The notes beneath the pieces were generated by a model. That model worked only from the letters and a program-made list of their open reading frames with translations. It searched no databases and had not been told where the DNA came from. A DNA stretch of 64,000 nucleotides from Streptomyces canus (lineage in GTDB: Bacteria; Actinomycetota; Actinomycetes; Streptomycetales; Streptomycetaceae): positions 8,184,001-8,248,000 of the forward strand of contig NZ_JAUSWW010000001.1 of the NCBI RefSeq assembly GCF_030815415.1, given 5' to 3'. The position numbers and the translations under genes are program-made. Every line of letters begins with the position of its first letter. The first letter of the stretch is position 1. This document shows, piece after piece, positions 33,476 through 42,136 of the stretch.

Positions 33476-35812
33476 TCAGTTCATCTTCCCCAGGACATCA
33501 CGCACCCTGCGGACATTCCTGATGCGCTGCTCGTACGTCGCTCCCAGTGCCAGCAGCAGGAGGCCGGCCAGGGCCGGGGGCACCCAGCGGGGGAGGGCGT
33601 CGGTGACCTGGACGATGTACGGGGCCAGCTCGTGCAGGGCGTCCAGGGTCAGGACCGAGCCACCGAGCACGAGCGGGGCCTGGAGGTTGTGGCCGGCGCC
33701 CAGCAAGGTCAGCGACAGTGCGGCCAGGCCCAGCAGGAGGGGGCGGGTCCAGTGCGGGTCGGTCCAGGCCGCTGCGAGGCTCGGCAGGAACGTGGCGGCG
33801 AGGCCGGGGCCGAAGGCCGTCCAGGACGAGGTCAGGGGGTCGCGGCGCAGCCGCAGGAAGCCGACGACCAGCGCCGGGACGGTCACCGGGATCGTGTACG
33901 CCTCGGGCATGTCGACCTCCCAGGCCGCCAGGCGTACCCAGGCAGCCAGGACGAACAGGACGGCGGCCGCGTAGCCGACGGGGCGGCGGTCCGGGCGGAT
34001 CGCCGTGCCCGCGGCGATCACCGCGCACAGGGCCAGGACCAGGGCGAGCATCGGCAGGTCGGTCGCGGCGAGCCCGATGGCGAGCAGTCCGGCGACGGCG
34101 CCCGCCACCTCGAGGGGAATCCGCTCGGTCACGCGCGGTGCGATCAGGGCCGCGGCCACCGGCGCCACCAGGACCAGCAGTGCGGTGTGCTGCGGCTGCC
34201 AGTCCGCGGCTGCTCCCGTCGCGCAGGCCAGCGCGGTGGCGTACGCGAGGGCGGCCGGGGCCGTGACGGACGTGAGCCGCCAGGAGACCGCCGCGAAGAA
34301 CGCGGTGAGGGCGCCGAGCGCGGTGAGGGTCGCCGTCTGTGAGGCCAGCGCGGTGAAGGCGAGGTCGGCGGAGGCGGCGAGGGCGAGGATCGTCGCCGTC
34401 GGCTGTCCGTACGGGGCGGCGAGCGCGACCGCCGTCAGGGCGCCGAGCGTCAACAGGCCGGTCGTGTAGGGGAGTTCGAGGACGGCCGGAACCGTCAGGG
34501 CCGCGGCCCAGGTGAGCACCAGTGCGCCGGTCAGGGCTCGGGCGTGCCGGTCGGTGTTCCTGAACGCCAGGGCGAGCACCGCCGCGACGGCCACCAGGAC
34601 GAGCGGAGCCGCCGCGATGTCCGGCGGCCAGGGCACGTCCACCGTCACCGCCTCACGCATGGTCGCCGGCGCTCCGGACCATGCCCGGAACGTCCAGGCG
34701 ACCGGCCCCAGCAGGGTGATCGCCACGAGCGGCAGCGCCCACAGCACCGCGAGCCCCTGCACGACGGCGGAGGACCAGGCCAGTCCCTCGCGTACCGCCT
34801 CCGGCAGCCGCCCGGTCCGCACGGCCGCCAACAGGGCGATCCCGCAGGCGAGCTGCACCGGAACCGTCCACGCGTCCGGCACGGCGGGGCGGACCGCGCC
34901 GCCCAGCGCGGCGACCGTGAGGAGACCCGAGGTCACGGCGAGGCCGACGGCGTGGCCCTTGCCCGGGCTGCCGCGCCAGGCCGCGCCCAGAGCGATCGCC
35001 GCCGCGAGGAGGATGAGCGCCGCCGCACGGGCGGCGGCGCTCGGACCGGTGGCCGTCCAGGACAACCAGCCGGCCGTCAGTGCGCCCGAGGAGCCCAGGC
35101 CGTACGCGCCGACGGCGGCGACGACACGTACGGACCCGATCGTCACCCGGAGCGCGACAACTGTGTCGAACGCGGCCGTCACCAGCAGCGCGGCCGCGAT
35201 GCCGTGGGCGCCCACGGAGGACGAGACCGCCCAGAAGAACAGCGGGAGTTGGGCCGCGGCCAGCGCGGCCGGGAGGGGCAGACGCAGCTCCGCCGCCCGC
35301 GGCAGCAGCCCGTACGCCAGCCAGAGCCCCGCCAGCAGCGCCGACGCGGCTGCGGTGTAGCCCGCGCCGCCCGTCCCGGGCAGGGCGACCTCGTACAGGG
35401 CGTACGCGTCGAGCACCGTCAGCGCCAGACCCAGACCCGCCACCGCCTCGGCCGTCGAGCGCAGCCCGCGCTTCACCAGGGGCAGCGGAGCGGCGAGCGC
35501 GGCCAGCGTGAGCGCGCCGAGTACCAGACCCCGGCCGGCGATCCCCAGATGCCCCCAGCTGACCAGCGTGAACACCATCGCGGCGATCGTGAGCAGGACA
35601 CCGCCCAGCAGCAGGAGAAGGTTCTGCACGCCGGGCGCGCTGGTCTCCGGGCGAGGCGAGCCCACGGTGGCCGGCCGCGTCGTCGGCCGCGGCTGCAGCG
35701 CGGCGACCAGCCACGCCCGTCGGGCCAGCAACTGGGTCCGGCGGCGGTCGAGTTGCCACAGTTCGGCATCGAGGAGCCGCAACTCCTCGGCCGGGGGCGG
35801 AATGTGCGTCAT
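33476..35812 (-). CDS. Large multi-span membrane protein (SCO7613 C-terminal-like family)
   Basis: About 778 residues from the ATG at 35812 (an upstream in-frame ATG at 35848 adds 12). A soluble helical start (EELRLLDAELWQLDRRRTQL) is followed by more than twenty hydrophobic segments separated by very short loops, for example LLLLLGGVLLTIAAMVFTLV and LVLVAVAAVLALAF. The architecture matches a streptomycete membrane family known mainly as SCO7613 C-terminal domain proteins. No transport or catalytic motif is visible. Function unknown. Confidence 0.82.
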   Translation of the reverse strand: MTHIPPPAEELRLLDAELWQLDRRRTQLLARRAWLVAALQPRPTTRPATVGSPRPETSAPGVQNLLLLLGGVLLTIAAMVFTLVSWGHLGIAGRGLVLGALTLAALAAPLPLVKRGLRSTAEAVAGLGLALTVLDAYALYEVALPGTGGAGYTAAASALLAGLWLAYGLLPRAAELRLPLPAALAAAQLPLFFWAVSSSVGAHGIAAALLVTAAFDTVVALRVTIGSVRVVAAVGAYGLGSSGALTAGWLSWTATGPSAAARAAALILLAAAIALGAAWRGSPGKGHAVGLAVTSGLLTVAALGGAVRPAVPDAWTVPVQLACGIALLAAVRTGRLPEAVREGLAWSSAVVQGLAVLWALPLVAITLLGPVAWTFRAWSGAPATMREAVTVDVPWPPDIAAAPLVLVAVAAVLALAFRNTDRHARALTGALVLTWAAALTVPAVLELPYTTGLLTLGALTAVALAAPYGQPTATILALAASADLAFTALASQTATLTALGALTAFFAAVSWRLTSVTAPAALAYATALACATGAAADWQPQHTALLVLVAPVAAALIAPRVTERIPLEVAGAVAGLLAIGLAATDLPMLALVLALCAVIAAGTAIRPDRRPVGYAAAVLFVLAAWVRLAAWEVDMPEAYTIPVTVPALVVGFLRLRRDPLTSSWTAFGPGLAATFLPSLAAAWTDPHWTRPLLLGLAALSLTLLGAGHNLQAPLVLGGSVLTLDALHELAPYIVQVTDALPRWVPPALAGLLLLALGATYEQRIRNVRRVRDVLGKMN

Positions 35813-35855
35813 GCCTTGGAGTGTGGTCCGCGTCACGTCGTAGGACATGAGTGCG

Positions 35856-35876
35856 CGTACTCAGACCGTACTCAGA
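35856..35876. repeat. Tandem 11-bp direct repeat in a divergent promoter region
   Basis: CGTACTCAGA occurs at 35856-35865 and 35867-35876, one helical turn apart, between the divergent membrane-protein and SRPBCC genes. Direct repeats of this period are typical of response-regulator sites. Confidence 0.45.
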
Positions 35877-35898
35877 TCCGTGCGGGCAGACTCTGTGC

Positions 35899-36345
35899 AT
35901 GGACTGGACCCATTACCGCTTCCGTACGCAGTGGGACCTGAGCGCGTCGCCCGCCACCGTCTACGACGCCCTGGAACAGGCCGAGGACTACCCCCGCTGG
36001 TGGCCCCAGGTCCGCGGCGTCGACCGTCTCGACGACACCACCGGCGTCATCACGATCCGGGCCACCCTGCCCTACGACCTGGTCTTCACCGCGCGAGAGG
36101 TGCGGCGCGACCGGACGGCCGGAGTGCTGGAGATCGCCATGACCGGGGACCTGGAGGGATGGGCGCGCTGGACGATCGACGGGGACGGAACGCGCAGCCT
36201 CGCCCGCTACGAGCAGGTGGTCGACGTGAACAAGCCGCTCCTGAGGCGCCTCGCCGTGCCCGGACGGCCGGTGTTCCGTGCCAACCACTGGCTGATGATG
36301 CGGGCCGGACGGCGGGGTCTGGCCGCGTACTTGGAAGCGGTTTGA
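35899..36345 (+). CDS. SRPBCC-fold protein (polyketide cyclase/dehydrase-like)
   Basis: 148 residues from ATG 35899. The opening YRFRTQWDLSASPATVYDAL and YPRWWPQVRGVDRLD are classical of the START/SRPBCC ligand-binding fold, and the C-terminal helix LMMRAGRRGLAAYLEAV closes it. Such proteins bind or transform small hydrophobic ligands. No biosynthetic genes are near. An in-frame GTG upstream exists but overlaps the divergent gene's promoter region. Confidence 0.82.
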   Translation: MDWTHYRFRTQWDLSASPATVYDALEQAEDYPRWWPQVRGVDRLDDTTGVITIRATLPYDLVFTAREVRRDRTAGVLEIAMTGDLEGWARWTIDGDGTRSLARYEQVVDVNKPLLRRLAVPGRPVFRANHWLMMRAGRRGLAAYLEAV

Positions 36346-36384
36346 AGGAAGGGCGCGGGGACCTGTATTGTTCAGTCCGTTCCC

Positions 36385-36456
36385 GGGCGATTAGCTCAGT
36401 GGGAGAGCGCTTCGTTCACACCGAAGAGGTCACTGGTTCGAACCCAGTATCGCCCA
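36385..36456 (+). tRNA. tRNA-Val (CAC), copy 2
   Basis: Identical over 72 bases to the copy at 26407: acceptor GGGCGAT/ATCGCCC and anticodon loop TTCACAC. TATTGT lies 13 bases upstream, at the same distance as the -10 of the other copy. Confidence 0.96.
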
Positions 36457-36466
36457 CCGGGAGAAT

Positions 36467-36491
36467 GCCGGTCCGCGTCACGCGGACCGGC
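36467..36491 (+). terminator. Terminator of the second tRNA-Val
   Basis: GCCGGTCCGCG (36467-36477) pairs with 36481-36491, followed by TTCTTT. It is a standard intrinsic terminator. Confidence 0.75.
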
Positions 36492-36512
36492 TTCTTTGTG
36501 CCGAGACCCTGC

Positions 36513-37241
36513 TCAGGCGGCCGCCGCGGGCAGCTCCGGACGCAGCGGCCATGCCGTGTCCACCACCTCCGGGGTGCCACTGCGCGCGAACCACGCCTGC
36601 AGCCCCCGCGCCTGTGCCGCGTGCCACCCGGCCTGGAGCGCGTGCAGCTCGCCCGCGCTCAGCCGCTCGAGCCGGGCCGCGAAACGGCGCCCCACGGCCC
36701 GTACGACATCCAGCGCGGCCAGCGCGTCCGCGCCCGCGTCGTGCGCGCCGTCCAGCGTGACCTCGTAGTGCGCGCACAGGTCCGTCAGCGTGCGACGGCC
36801 CTTGCGGTAGCGGTCCAGATGTTTGTCGAGGACTCTCGGGTCCAGCACCAGCAGCCGCGACGACTCGAACCAGCGGTCCAGCGACGAAGCCCGATGGCGA
36901 CGCAACTCCCGGTCCAGGATGGTCAGATCGAACGGCGCGTTCATGACCACCAGCGGGCGGCCCGCAGCGGCCTGTTCGGTCAGGTGTTCCGCTATCTCGT
37001 ACATCACCGGCGCCGGCCAGCGGCCGTTGCGCTGCAGATGGTCGTCCGTCAGTCCATGCACCTCCGTCGCCGCCTCCGGCACCGGAACACCCGGGTTCAC
37101 CAGCCATCGGGTCACCCGCGGACGGGTACCCGGGGCGTCCTGGACGACGACGGCGGCCGACACGATCCGGTCGGTCTCGACGTCGACACCCGTGGTCTCC
37201 GTGTCGAAGGCGGCCAGGGGCCCTTCGTACCAGCACGTCAT
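36513..37241 (-). CDS. DEDD-family 3'-5' exonuclease (DnaQ/DNA polymerase III epsilon-like)
   Basis: 242 residues from ATG 37241 (GAGGGG upstream); the frame is open to 37337. The nuclease motifs are complete: ExoI LAAFDTETTGVDVETDRI, ExoII VVMNAPFDLTILDRELRR and ExoIII HDAGADALAALDVV, with the HxxxxD form. It would trim DNA or RNA 3' ends. It is too short for a polymerase and shows no UvrC-type fusion, so proofreading, repair or RNA turnover are all possible. Confidence 0.9.
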   Translation of the reverse strand: MTCWYEGPLAAFDTETTGVDVETDRIVSAAVVVQDAPGTRPRVTRWLVNPGVPVPEAATEVHGLTDDHLQRNGRWPAPVMYEIAEHLTEQAAAGRPLVVMNAPFDLTILDRELRRHRASSLDRWFESSRLLVLDPRVLDKHLDRYRKGRRTLTDLCAHYEVTLDGAHDAGADALAALDVVRAVGRRFAARLERLSAGELHALQAGWHAAQARGLQAWFARSGTPEVVDTAWPLRPELPAAAA

Positions 37242-37408
37242 TCCACTCAACCCCTCGTTCACCCACGGCAGCTGACGCACCGTCTTCTGCCTGTTTGGTG
37301 ATACCCGGGCTGTTTGCGCCGTACGCCGGAAGGACACAACAGGAATACGGGTCCTTGCAGTTCAGCGACCCACGGTGCGGATTCACCGAACGTGGAAGGC
37401 TGTTGGTC

Positions 37409-37975
37409 ATGGCGATAGCGCAGCCCGAGCGGGGCGGGCTGCTGCCCGAGCTCACGGGCCCCCTTCGCGGCACACTCGCCACCACCGCCTGCATGGAGAC
37501 CTTGCAGGTGGGCTATCTGCACGCCGTCGCCGCGGCGGCCGGCTGCTCGTTGTCGCAGCCCTTCCCGGACAACGGCATCGACTGGCACGTCAGCCACGGC
37601 TCGCCCGGGCACACCGTCGACGACGAGGTCACCATCAAGGTGCAGCTCAAGTGCACGTACCAGGTCCCGCCGAACCCCCCGGGACGGTTCTTCTCCTTCA
37701 CGCTCGACAACGACCATCTGCGCAAGCTCGCGCGCACCCCCGTCTCGGTGCACAAGATCCTCGTCGTCATGCTCGTGCCGAGATCCCAGGACGACTGGCT
37801 GCGCGCCAGCCACGACCGGCTCGATCTCCGGCACTGCTGCTACTGGGTCAACCTGGCCGGCCACCCGATCACCGGCCGCACCCGCACCACCGTGCGGATA
37901 CCGACCTCACGCATCTTCGACGACCGGGCGCTGTGCGAGATCATGACGCGGGTCGGCACAGGAGGCAGACCATGA
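37409..37975 (+). CDS. DUF4365 protein, predicted PD-(D/E)XK-type nuclease fold
   Basis: 188 residues from ATG 37409 with GGAAGG upstream. The core IDWHVSHGSPGHTVDDEV followed by VTIKVQLKCTYQV has the spacing of the D...QxK signature of restriction-like nucleases, and DUF4365 is generally placed in that superfamily. Also visible are FFSFTLDNDHLRKLAR and ILVVMLVP. Nuclease activity is inference. It overlaps the next gene by four bases (ATGA), so the two products probably work together. Confidence 0.7.
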   Translation: MAIAQPERGGLLPELTGPLRGTLATTACMETLQVGYLHAVAAAAGCSLSQPFPDNGIDWHVSHGSPGHTVDDEVTIKVQLKCTYQVPPNPPGRFFSFTLDNDHLRKLARTPVSVHKILVVMLVPRSQDDWLRASHDRLDLRHCCYWVNLAGHPITGRTRTTVRIPTSRIFDDRALCEIMTRVGTGGRP

Positions 37976-39198
37976 CCCATCGCCCCCTGGAGGAGGCGCT
38001 GCGGCCCGTGCGGCCGCACCCGGCCGACGCCGCCTGGGACCGCGCACCCGAGCCCGACGAGGTCGACCCCGCCGTCCTTGCCGCCCTGCTGCACCGCCAC
38101 GGCTGGCAGCGCCGCGGCGGCGCCCCGGGGCGCTACGGTCGCTGGACCCCACCCGGTCAGGGCACCGGTGGGACCAGCCTGCTGGTGCCCGAGAGTCGCG
38201 CCTTCCCCGACAGCGACGACCTGCTCGGCGAGGCGCTCGTCGCCCTCGCACGCAGCGGCACGCCCTCCGCCCGCGAGGTCCTCGTCGGCCTCGCCGTTCC
38301 CAGCGACGAGATCCGCTGGTGGCGGGACGCGCCGACCGGACCGGGCGGCACCGCGCCCTGGACGGTGGCGGAACAACTGCGCGCCGCCGCCCGCCAGATG
38401 CTGCTCGCCGGCGCGCTCGCCACCCGCGCGCGTGCCGGGTACCACGGCGCCCGCCACCGTCGCGCCGCCGCCACGCTCATGGAGAGCGTGCTCGTCGGTA
38501 CGGCGACCGGCGGCGGCCTCACGGCCTTCGTGCCCGTGGGCAACGGGCGCCCCCTGGCCGTACGCCTCCACCAGGCCCTGTACGCCGCCCGCGAGGCCAT
38601 CGACTACCAGCGCGCCACCGGTGGCATGGACGCCTTCGACGGCGCCGTCGAGGCGGGCGTCAGCCGTGAGCTCACCGAGGCGCTGATCGCCCTCGTGCGC
38701 GGGACCGAGGGCGCGCGCATCGCCGTCGAGTGGGCACCGGCCGCCGGGGTGCCGGCGGGCTGCGCCGCGGGGGTCGAGCCCGTCGAGTTCTCGCCCGGCG
38801 ACCTGCCGGTGCTGCGCGAGGCAGGGGCCCGCTATCTCCGCGAGGAGCCGTCCGTGCCGGTGCGGATCACCGGTGCGGTGGTGCGGATGCGCCGGTCGGG
38901 GCCGCGCGGGGACGGCAGCGTACGGCTGCGGGTGATCGCGGGCGCCGAGGTGCCGCACATCCGGCTCACCCTGGACGAGGAGGCGTACCGGATCGCGGGG
39001 CACGCGCACCTCGTCGGGCTGCCGGTGCGGGTGCACGGCCGGCTGGAGAGCCGGGGCGGGTTCCGCCGGCTCACCGGAGCCTCCGGGGTCGCGCCCGTGC
39101 AGGTGGACGAGGCGGAGCGGGACCGGCTGATGAAGTCCCTCCAGGAGAATCTCGACTTCTTCGAGGAGGCCTGCGGGGAGGCCCCCGCAGGGGACTGA
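37972..39198 (+). CDS. Unrecognised protein coupled to the DUF4365 gene
   Basis: 408 residues from ATG 37972. The N-terminal half is helical and Arg-rich (LAALLHRHGWQRRGG, VAEQLRAAARQMLLAGALAT). The C-terminal about 90 residues look like small beta barrels (VPVRITGAVVRMRRSG, VRLRVIAGAEVPHIRLTLDE, GLPVRVHGRLESRGGFRRLT), compatible with an OB-like nucleic-acid-binding fold. I do not recognise a family. The tight coupling to a nuclease-like gene and an acidic tail (LDFFEEACGEAPAGD) are the only hints. Confidence 0.75.
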   Translation: MTHRPLEEALRPVRPHPADAAWDRAPEPDEVDPAVLAALLHRHGWQRRGGAPGRYGRWTPPGQGTGGTSLLVPESRAFPDSDDLLGEALVALARSGTPSAREVLVGLAVPSDEIRWWRDAPTGPGGTAPWTVAEQLRAAARQMLLAGALATRARAGYHGARHRRAAATLMESVLVGTATGGGLTAFVPVGNGRPLAVRLHQALYAAREAIDYQRATGGMDAFDGAVEAGVSRELTEALIALVRGTEGARIAVEWAPAAGVPAGCAAGVEPVEFSPGDLPVLREAGARYLREEPSVPVRITGAVVRMRRSGPRGDGSVRLRVIAGAEVPHIRLTLDEEAYRIAGHAHLVGLPVRVHGRLESRGGFRRLTGASGVAPVQVDEAERDRLMKSLQENLDFFEEACGEAPAGD

Positions 39199-39289
39199 TT
39201 TCGCGGAGGTGGCTCCGGGGTCGGTACGATCCCCTATTGCGCGCGCTCACGGTACGGCGCCCGCATCCACCTTCAGTCAGGAGAGACCG

Positions 39290-41266
39290 GTGTCAGACGT
39301 CCGTGTGATCATCCAACGCGATTCCGAGCGGGAAGAGCGCACGGTGACGACGGGCACTACGGCCGCCGAGCTCTTCGCCGGCGAGCGCTCGATCATCGCC
39401 GCGCGCGTGGCCGGTGAGCTGAAGGACCTCGCGTACGTCGTCGCCGAGGGCGACGAGGTCGAGGGCGTCGAGATCTCCTCCAAGGACGGTCTCGACATCC
39501 TGCGCCACTCCACCGCCCATGTCATGGCGCAGGCCGTGCAGGAGCTCTTCCCCGAGGCCAAGCTGGGCATCGGCCCGCCGGTCAAGGACGGCTTCTACTA
39601 CGACTTCGACGTCGAGAAGCCGTTCACGCCCGAGGATCTCAAGGCCGTCGAGAAGAAGATGCAGGAGATCCAGAAGCGGGGGCAGCGCTTCTCCCGCCGT
39701 GTGGTGACCGACGAGGACGCCCGCGAGGAGCTGGCCGCCGAGCCGTACAAGCTGGAGTTGATCGGTCTCAAGGGCTCGGCCTCCTCCGACGACGGCGCGG
39801 ACGTCGAGGTCGGCGCCGGTGAGCTGACGATCTACGACAACCTCGACGCCAAGACCGGCGACCTGTGCTGGAAGGACCTCTGCCGCGGTCCCCACCTGCC
39901 CACCACCCGGAACATCCCGGCGTTCAAGCTGATGCGCAACGCGGCCGCCTACTGGCGCGGCAGCGAGAAGAACCCGATGCTCCAGCGCATCTACGGCACC
40001 GCCTGGCCCTCCAAGGACGAGCTGAAGGCCCACCTCGACTTCCTCGCCGAGGCGGAGAAGCGCGACCACCGCAAGCTCGGTTCCGAGCTCGACCTGTTCT
40101 CCATCCCGGAGCAGATCGGCTCCGGCCTCGCCGTCTTCCACCCCAAGGGCGGCATCATCCGCCGGGTCATGGAGGACTACTCGCGCCGCCGCCACGAGGA
40201 GGAGGGCTACGAGTTCGTCTACACCCCGCACGCGACGAAGGGGAAGCTCTTCGAGCAGTCCGGGCACCTGGACTGGTACGCCGACGGCATGTACCCGCCC
40301 ATGCAGCTCGACGAGGGCGTGGACTACTACCTGAAGCCCATGAACTGCCCGATGCACAACCTGATCTTCGACGCGCGCGGCCGCTCGTACCGTGAACTGC
40401 CGCTGCGCCTCTTCGAGTTCGGGACCGTGTACCGGTACGAGAAGTCCGGAGTCGTGCACGGACTCACCCGCGCGCGTGGCTTCACGCAGGACGACGCGCA
40501 CATCTACTGCACCCGTGAGCAGATGTCGGAGGAGCTCGACAAGACGCTCACCTTCGTCCTCGGCCTGCTGCGGGACTACGGTCTGACCGACTTCTACCTG
40601 GAGCTGTCCACCAAGGACCCGGAGAAGTTCGTCGGCACCGACGAGGTCTGGGAAGAAGCCACGGAGACCCTCCGCCAGGTGGCCGAGAAGCAGGGCCTCC
40701 CGCTGGTCCCGGACCCGGGCGGCGCCGCGTTCTACGGTCCGAAGATCTCCGTCCAGACCAAGGACGCGATCGGCCGGACCTGGCAGATGTCGACGATCCA
40801 GCTCGACTTCAACCTGCCGGAGCGCTTCGACCTGGAGTACACGGGCCCCGACGGCTCCAAGCAGCGCCCGGTCATGATCCACCGCGCGCTGTTCGGTTCC
40901 ATCGAGCGGTTCTTCGCGGTCCTCCTGGAGCACTACGCGGGCGCCTTCCCGGCGTGGCTGGCCCCGGTCCAGGCGACCGGCATCCCGATCGGGGACGCGC
41001 ACGTGGAGTACCTGGAGAAGTTCGCCGCCGCGGCGAAGAAGCAGGGTCTGCGGGTCGAGGTGGACTCCTCCTCCGACCGGATGCAGAAGAAGATCAGGAA
41101 CGCCCAGAAGCAGAAGGTGCCCTTCATGGTCATCGCGGGCGACGAGGACATGGCCGGCGGCTCGGTCTCCTTCCGCTACCGCGACGGCTCGCAGGAGAAC
41201 GGCATCCCGTTCGACGAGGCCATCGCGAAGATCGCGAAGGTCGTCGAGGAGCGGGTCCAGGTCTGA
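39290..41266 (+). CDS. thrS: Threonyl-tRNA synthetase
   Basis: 658 residues from GTG 39290 (CAGGAGAGACCG before it). It charges tRNA-Thr. The order is a TGS domain (about 1-70; VTTGTTAAELFAGERSIIAA), the editing domain with HSTAHVMAQA and CWKDLCRGPHLP, the class II core (motif 2 region LRLFEFGTVYRYEKSGVVHG, GFTQDDAHIYCT; motif 3 region VMIHRALFGSIERFF) and the anticodon domain from GAFPAWLAPVQATGIPIGDA. All expected parts are intact and the length is standard. No T-box is seen in the short upstream region. Confidence 0.97.
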   Translation: MSDVRVIIQRDSEREERTVTTGTTAAELFAGERSIIAARVAGELKDLAYVVAEGDEVEGVEISSKDGLDILRHSTAHVMAQAVQELFPEAKLGIGPPVKDGFYYDFDVEKPFTPEDLKAVEKKMQEIQKRGQRFSRRVVTDEDAREELAAEPYKLELIGLKGSASSDDGADVEVGAGELTIYDNLDAKTGDLCWKDLCRGPHLPTTRNIPAFKLMRNAAAYWRGSEKNPMLQRIYGTAWPSKDELKAHLDFLAEAEKRDHRKLGSELDLFSIPEQIGSGLAVFHPKGGIIRRVMEDYSRRRHEEEGYEFVYTPHATKGKLFEQSGHLDWYADGMYPPMQLDEGVDYYLKPMNCPMHNLIFDARGRSYRELPLRLFEFGTVYRYEKSGVVHGLTRARGFTQDDAHIYCTREQMSEELDKTLTFVLGLLRDYGLTDFYLELSTKDPEKFVGTDEVWEEATETLRQVAEKQGLPLVPDPGGAAFYGPKISVQTKDAIGRTWQMSTIQLDFNLPERFDLEYTGPDGSKQRPVMIHRALFGSIERFFAVLLEHYAGAFPAWLAPVQATGIPIGDAHVEYLEKFAAAAKKQGLRVEVDSSSDRMQKKIRNAQKQKVPFMVIAGDEDMAGGSVSFRYRDGSQENGIPFDEAIAKIAKVVEERVQV

Positions 41267-41292
41267 TCCCTCGCGGGGTCGGCGAAGACCTT

Positions 41293-41333
41293 CGAGAGGC
41301 CCCCGGGAGGCTCAGCTTCCCGGGGGCCTCTCG
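41293..41333. terminator. Terminator after thrS
   Basis: A perfect 16-bp inverted repeat (41293-41308 with 41318-41333) with a nine-base loop; it overlaps the tail of the ion-channel relic. Confidence 0.8.
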
Positions 41334-41574
41334 TCGTCCTCCCGCGCGAACATCTGGAGCAGCCAGGAGGCGAAGGCAGGAGCGCCGACAGACCGACGTA
41401 CACGATCACGCGCGTGTGCAGGGCGAGCCGGGGCCGGCCGTGCCGTCGCCGGACGGCCTCGTAGACCTTCATGATCCGCAGGGGGCGGAGAAGGGGCAGC
41501 ACCAGCACGACCATGTCCAGCCCCAGGGGGTTTCGCCGCAACCCCGCCGACACGCCGCGAACGGGCGAAGCCAT
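41312..41574 (-). pseudogene. Relic of a potassium/ion-channel gene
   Basis: On the minus strand from 41574, the frame gives LGLDMVVLVLPLLRPLRIMK, then VYEAVRRRHGRPRLALHTRV and IVYVGLSALL: an S4-to-S5-like part of a small voltage-gated-type cation channel. A different frame then gives AFASWLLQMFAREDDERPPG before TGA 41312, which resembles the end of the inner helix and C-terminal tail of the same protein. The pore and selectivity filter between them are missing, as is the N-terminal third. Internal deletion, frame change and truncation mark it as dead. Confidence 0.6.
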
Positions 41575-41586
41575 ATGCTTCCCTGC

Positions 41587-42132
41587 ATGACGAGTGAGCC
41601 GGAGCAGCAGTGGGGAGTGGGGACCCAGGACGCGTTCCAGCGTCTGTGGACGCCCCATCGGATGGCCTACATCCAGGGCGAGAACAAGCCGACCGGCCCA
41701 GGCGCCGACGACGGATGCCCCTTCTGCTCCATCCCGGCCAAGTCCGACGAGGACGGCCTGATCGTCCGGCGCGGTGAGCAGGTCTACGCCGTGCTGAATC
41801 TTTATCCGTACAACGGTGGCCACCTGATGGTCGTGCCCTACCGGCACGTCGCCGACTACACGGACCTGACCGAGCCGGAGACCATCGAGCTCGCCGCTCT
41901 CACCAAGCAGGCGATGACCGCGCTGCGCACCGCGTCCGGCGCCCACGGTTTCAACATCGGTATGAACCAGGGCACGGTGGCCGGCGCCGGTATCGCCGCC
42001 CACCTCCACCAGCACATCGTCCCGCGCTGGGGCGGCGACACGAACTTCATGCCGGTCGTCGGGCACACACGGGTGCTGCCGCAGTTGCTCGCCGACACCC
42101 GGAAGATGCTGGCGGAGGCCTGGCCCTCGTAA
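41587..42132 (+). CDS. HIT-family nucleotide hydrolase/transferase
   Basis: 181 residues from ATG 41587. The active site is HLHQHIVPRWGGD, the histidine triad; zinc or structural Cys are seen in GCPFCSIP. Homologues cleave or phosphorolyse dinucleoside polyphosphates such as Ap4A. The mycobacterial orthologue (Rv2613c) lies in the same position between thrS and pgsA. TATGCT ends seven bases before ATG with no ribosome site, so the mRNA may be leaderless. Confidence 0.93.
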   Translation: MTSEPEQQWGVGTQDAFQRLWTPHRMAYIQGENKPTGPGADDGCPFCSIPAKSDEDGLIVRRGEQVYAVLNLYPYNGGHLMVVPYRHVADYTDLTEPETIELAALTKQAMTALRTASGAHGFNIGMNQGTVAGAGIAAHLHQHIVPRWGGDTNFMPVVGHTRVLPQLLADTRKMLAEAWPS

Positions 42133-42136
42133 GCGG

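Noticed and set aside
39199..39289. T-box leader before thrS
   Set aside because: Only 90 bases are available and no T-box core is visible.
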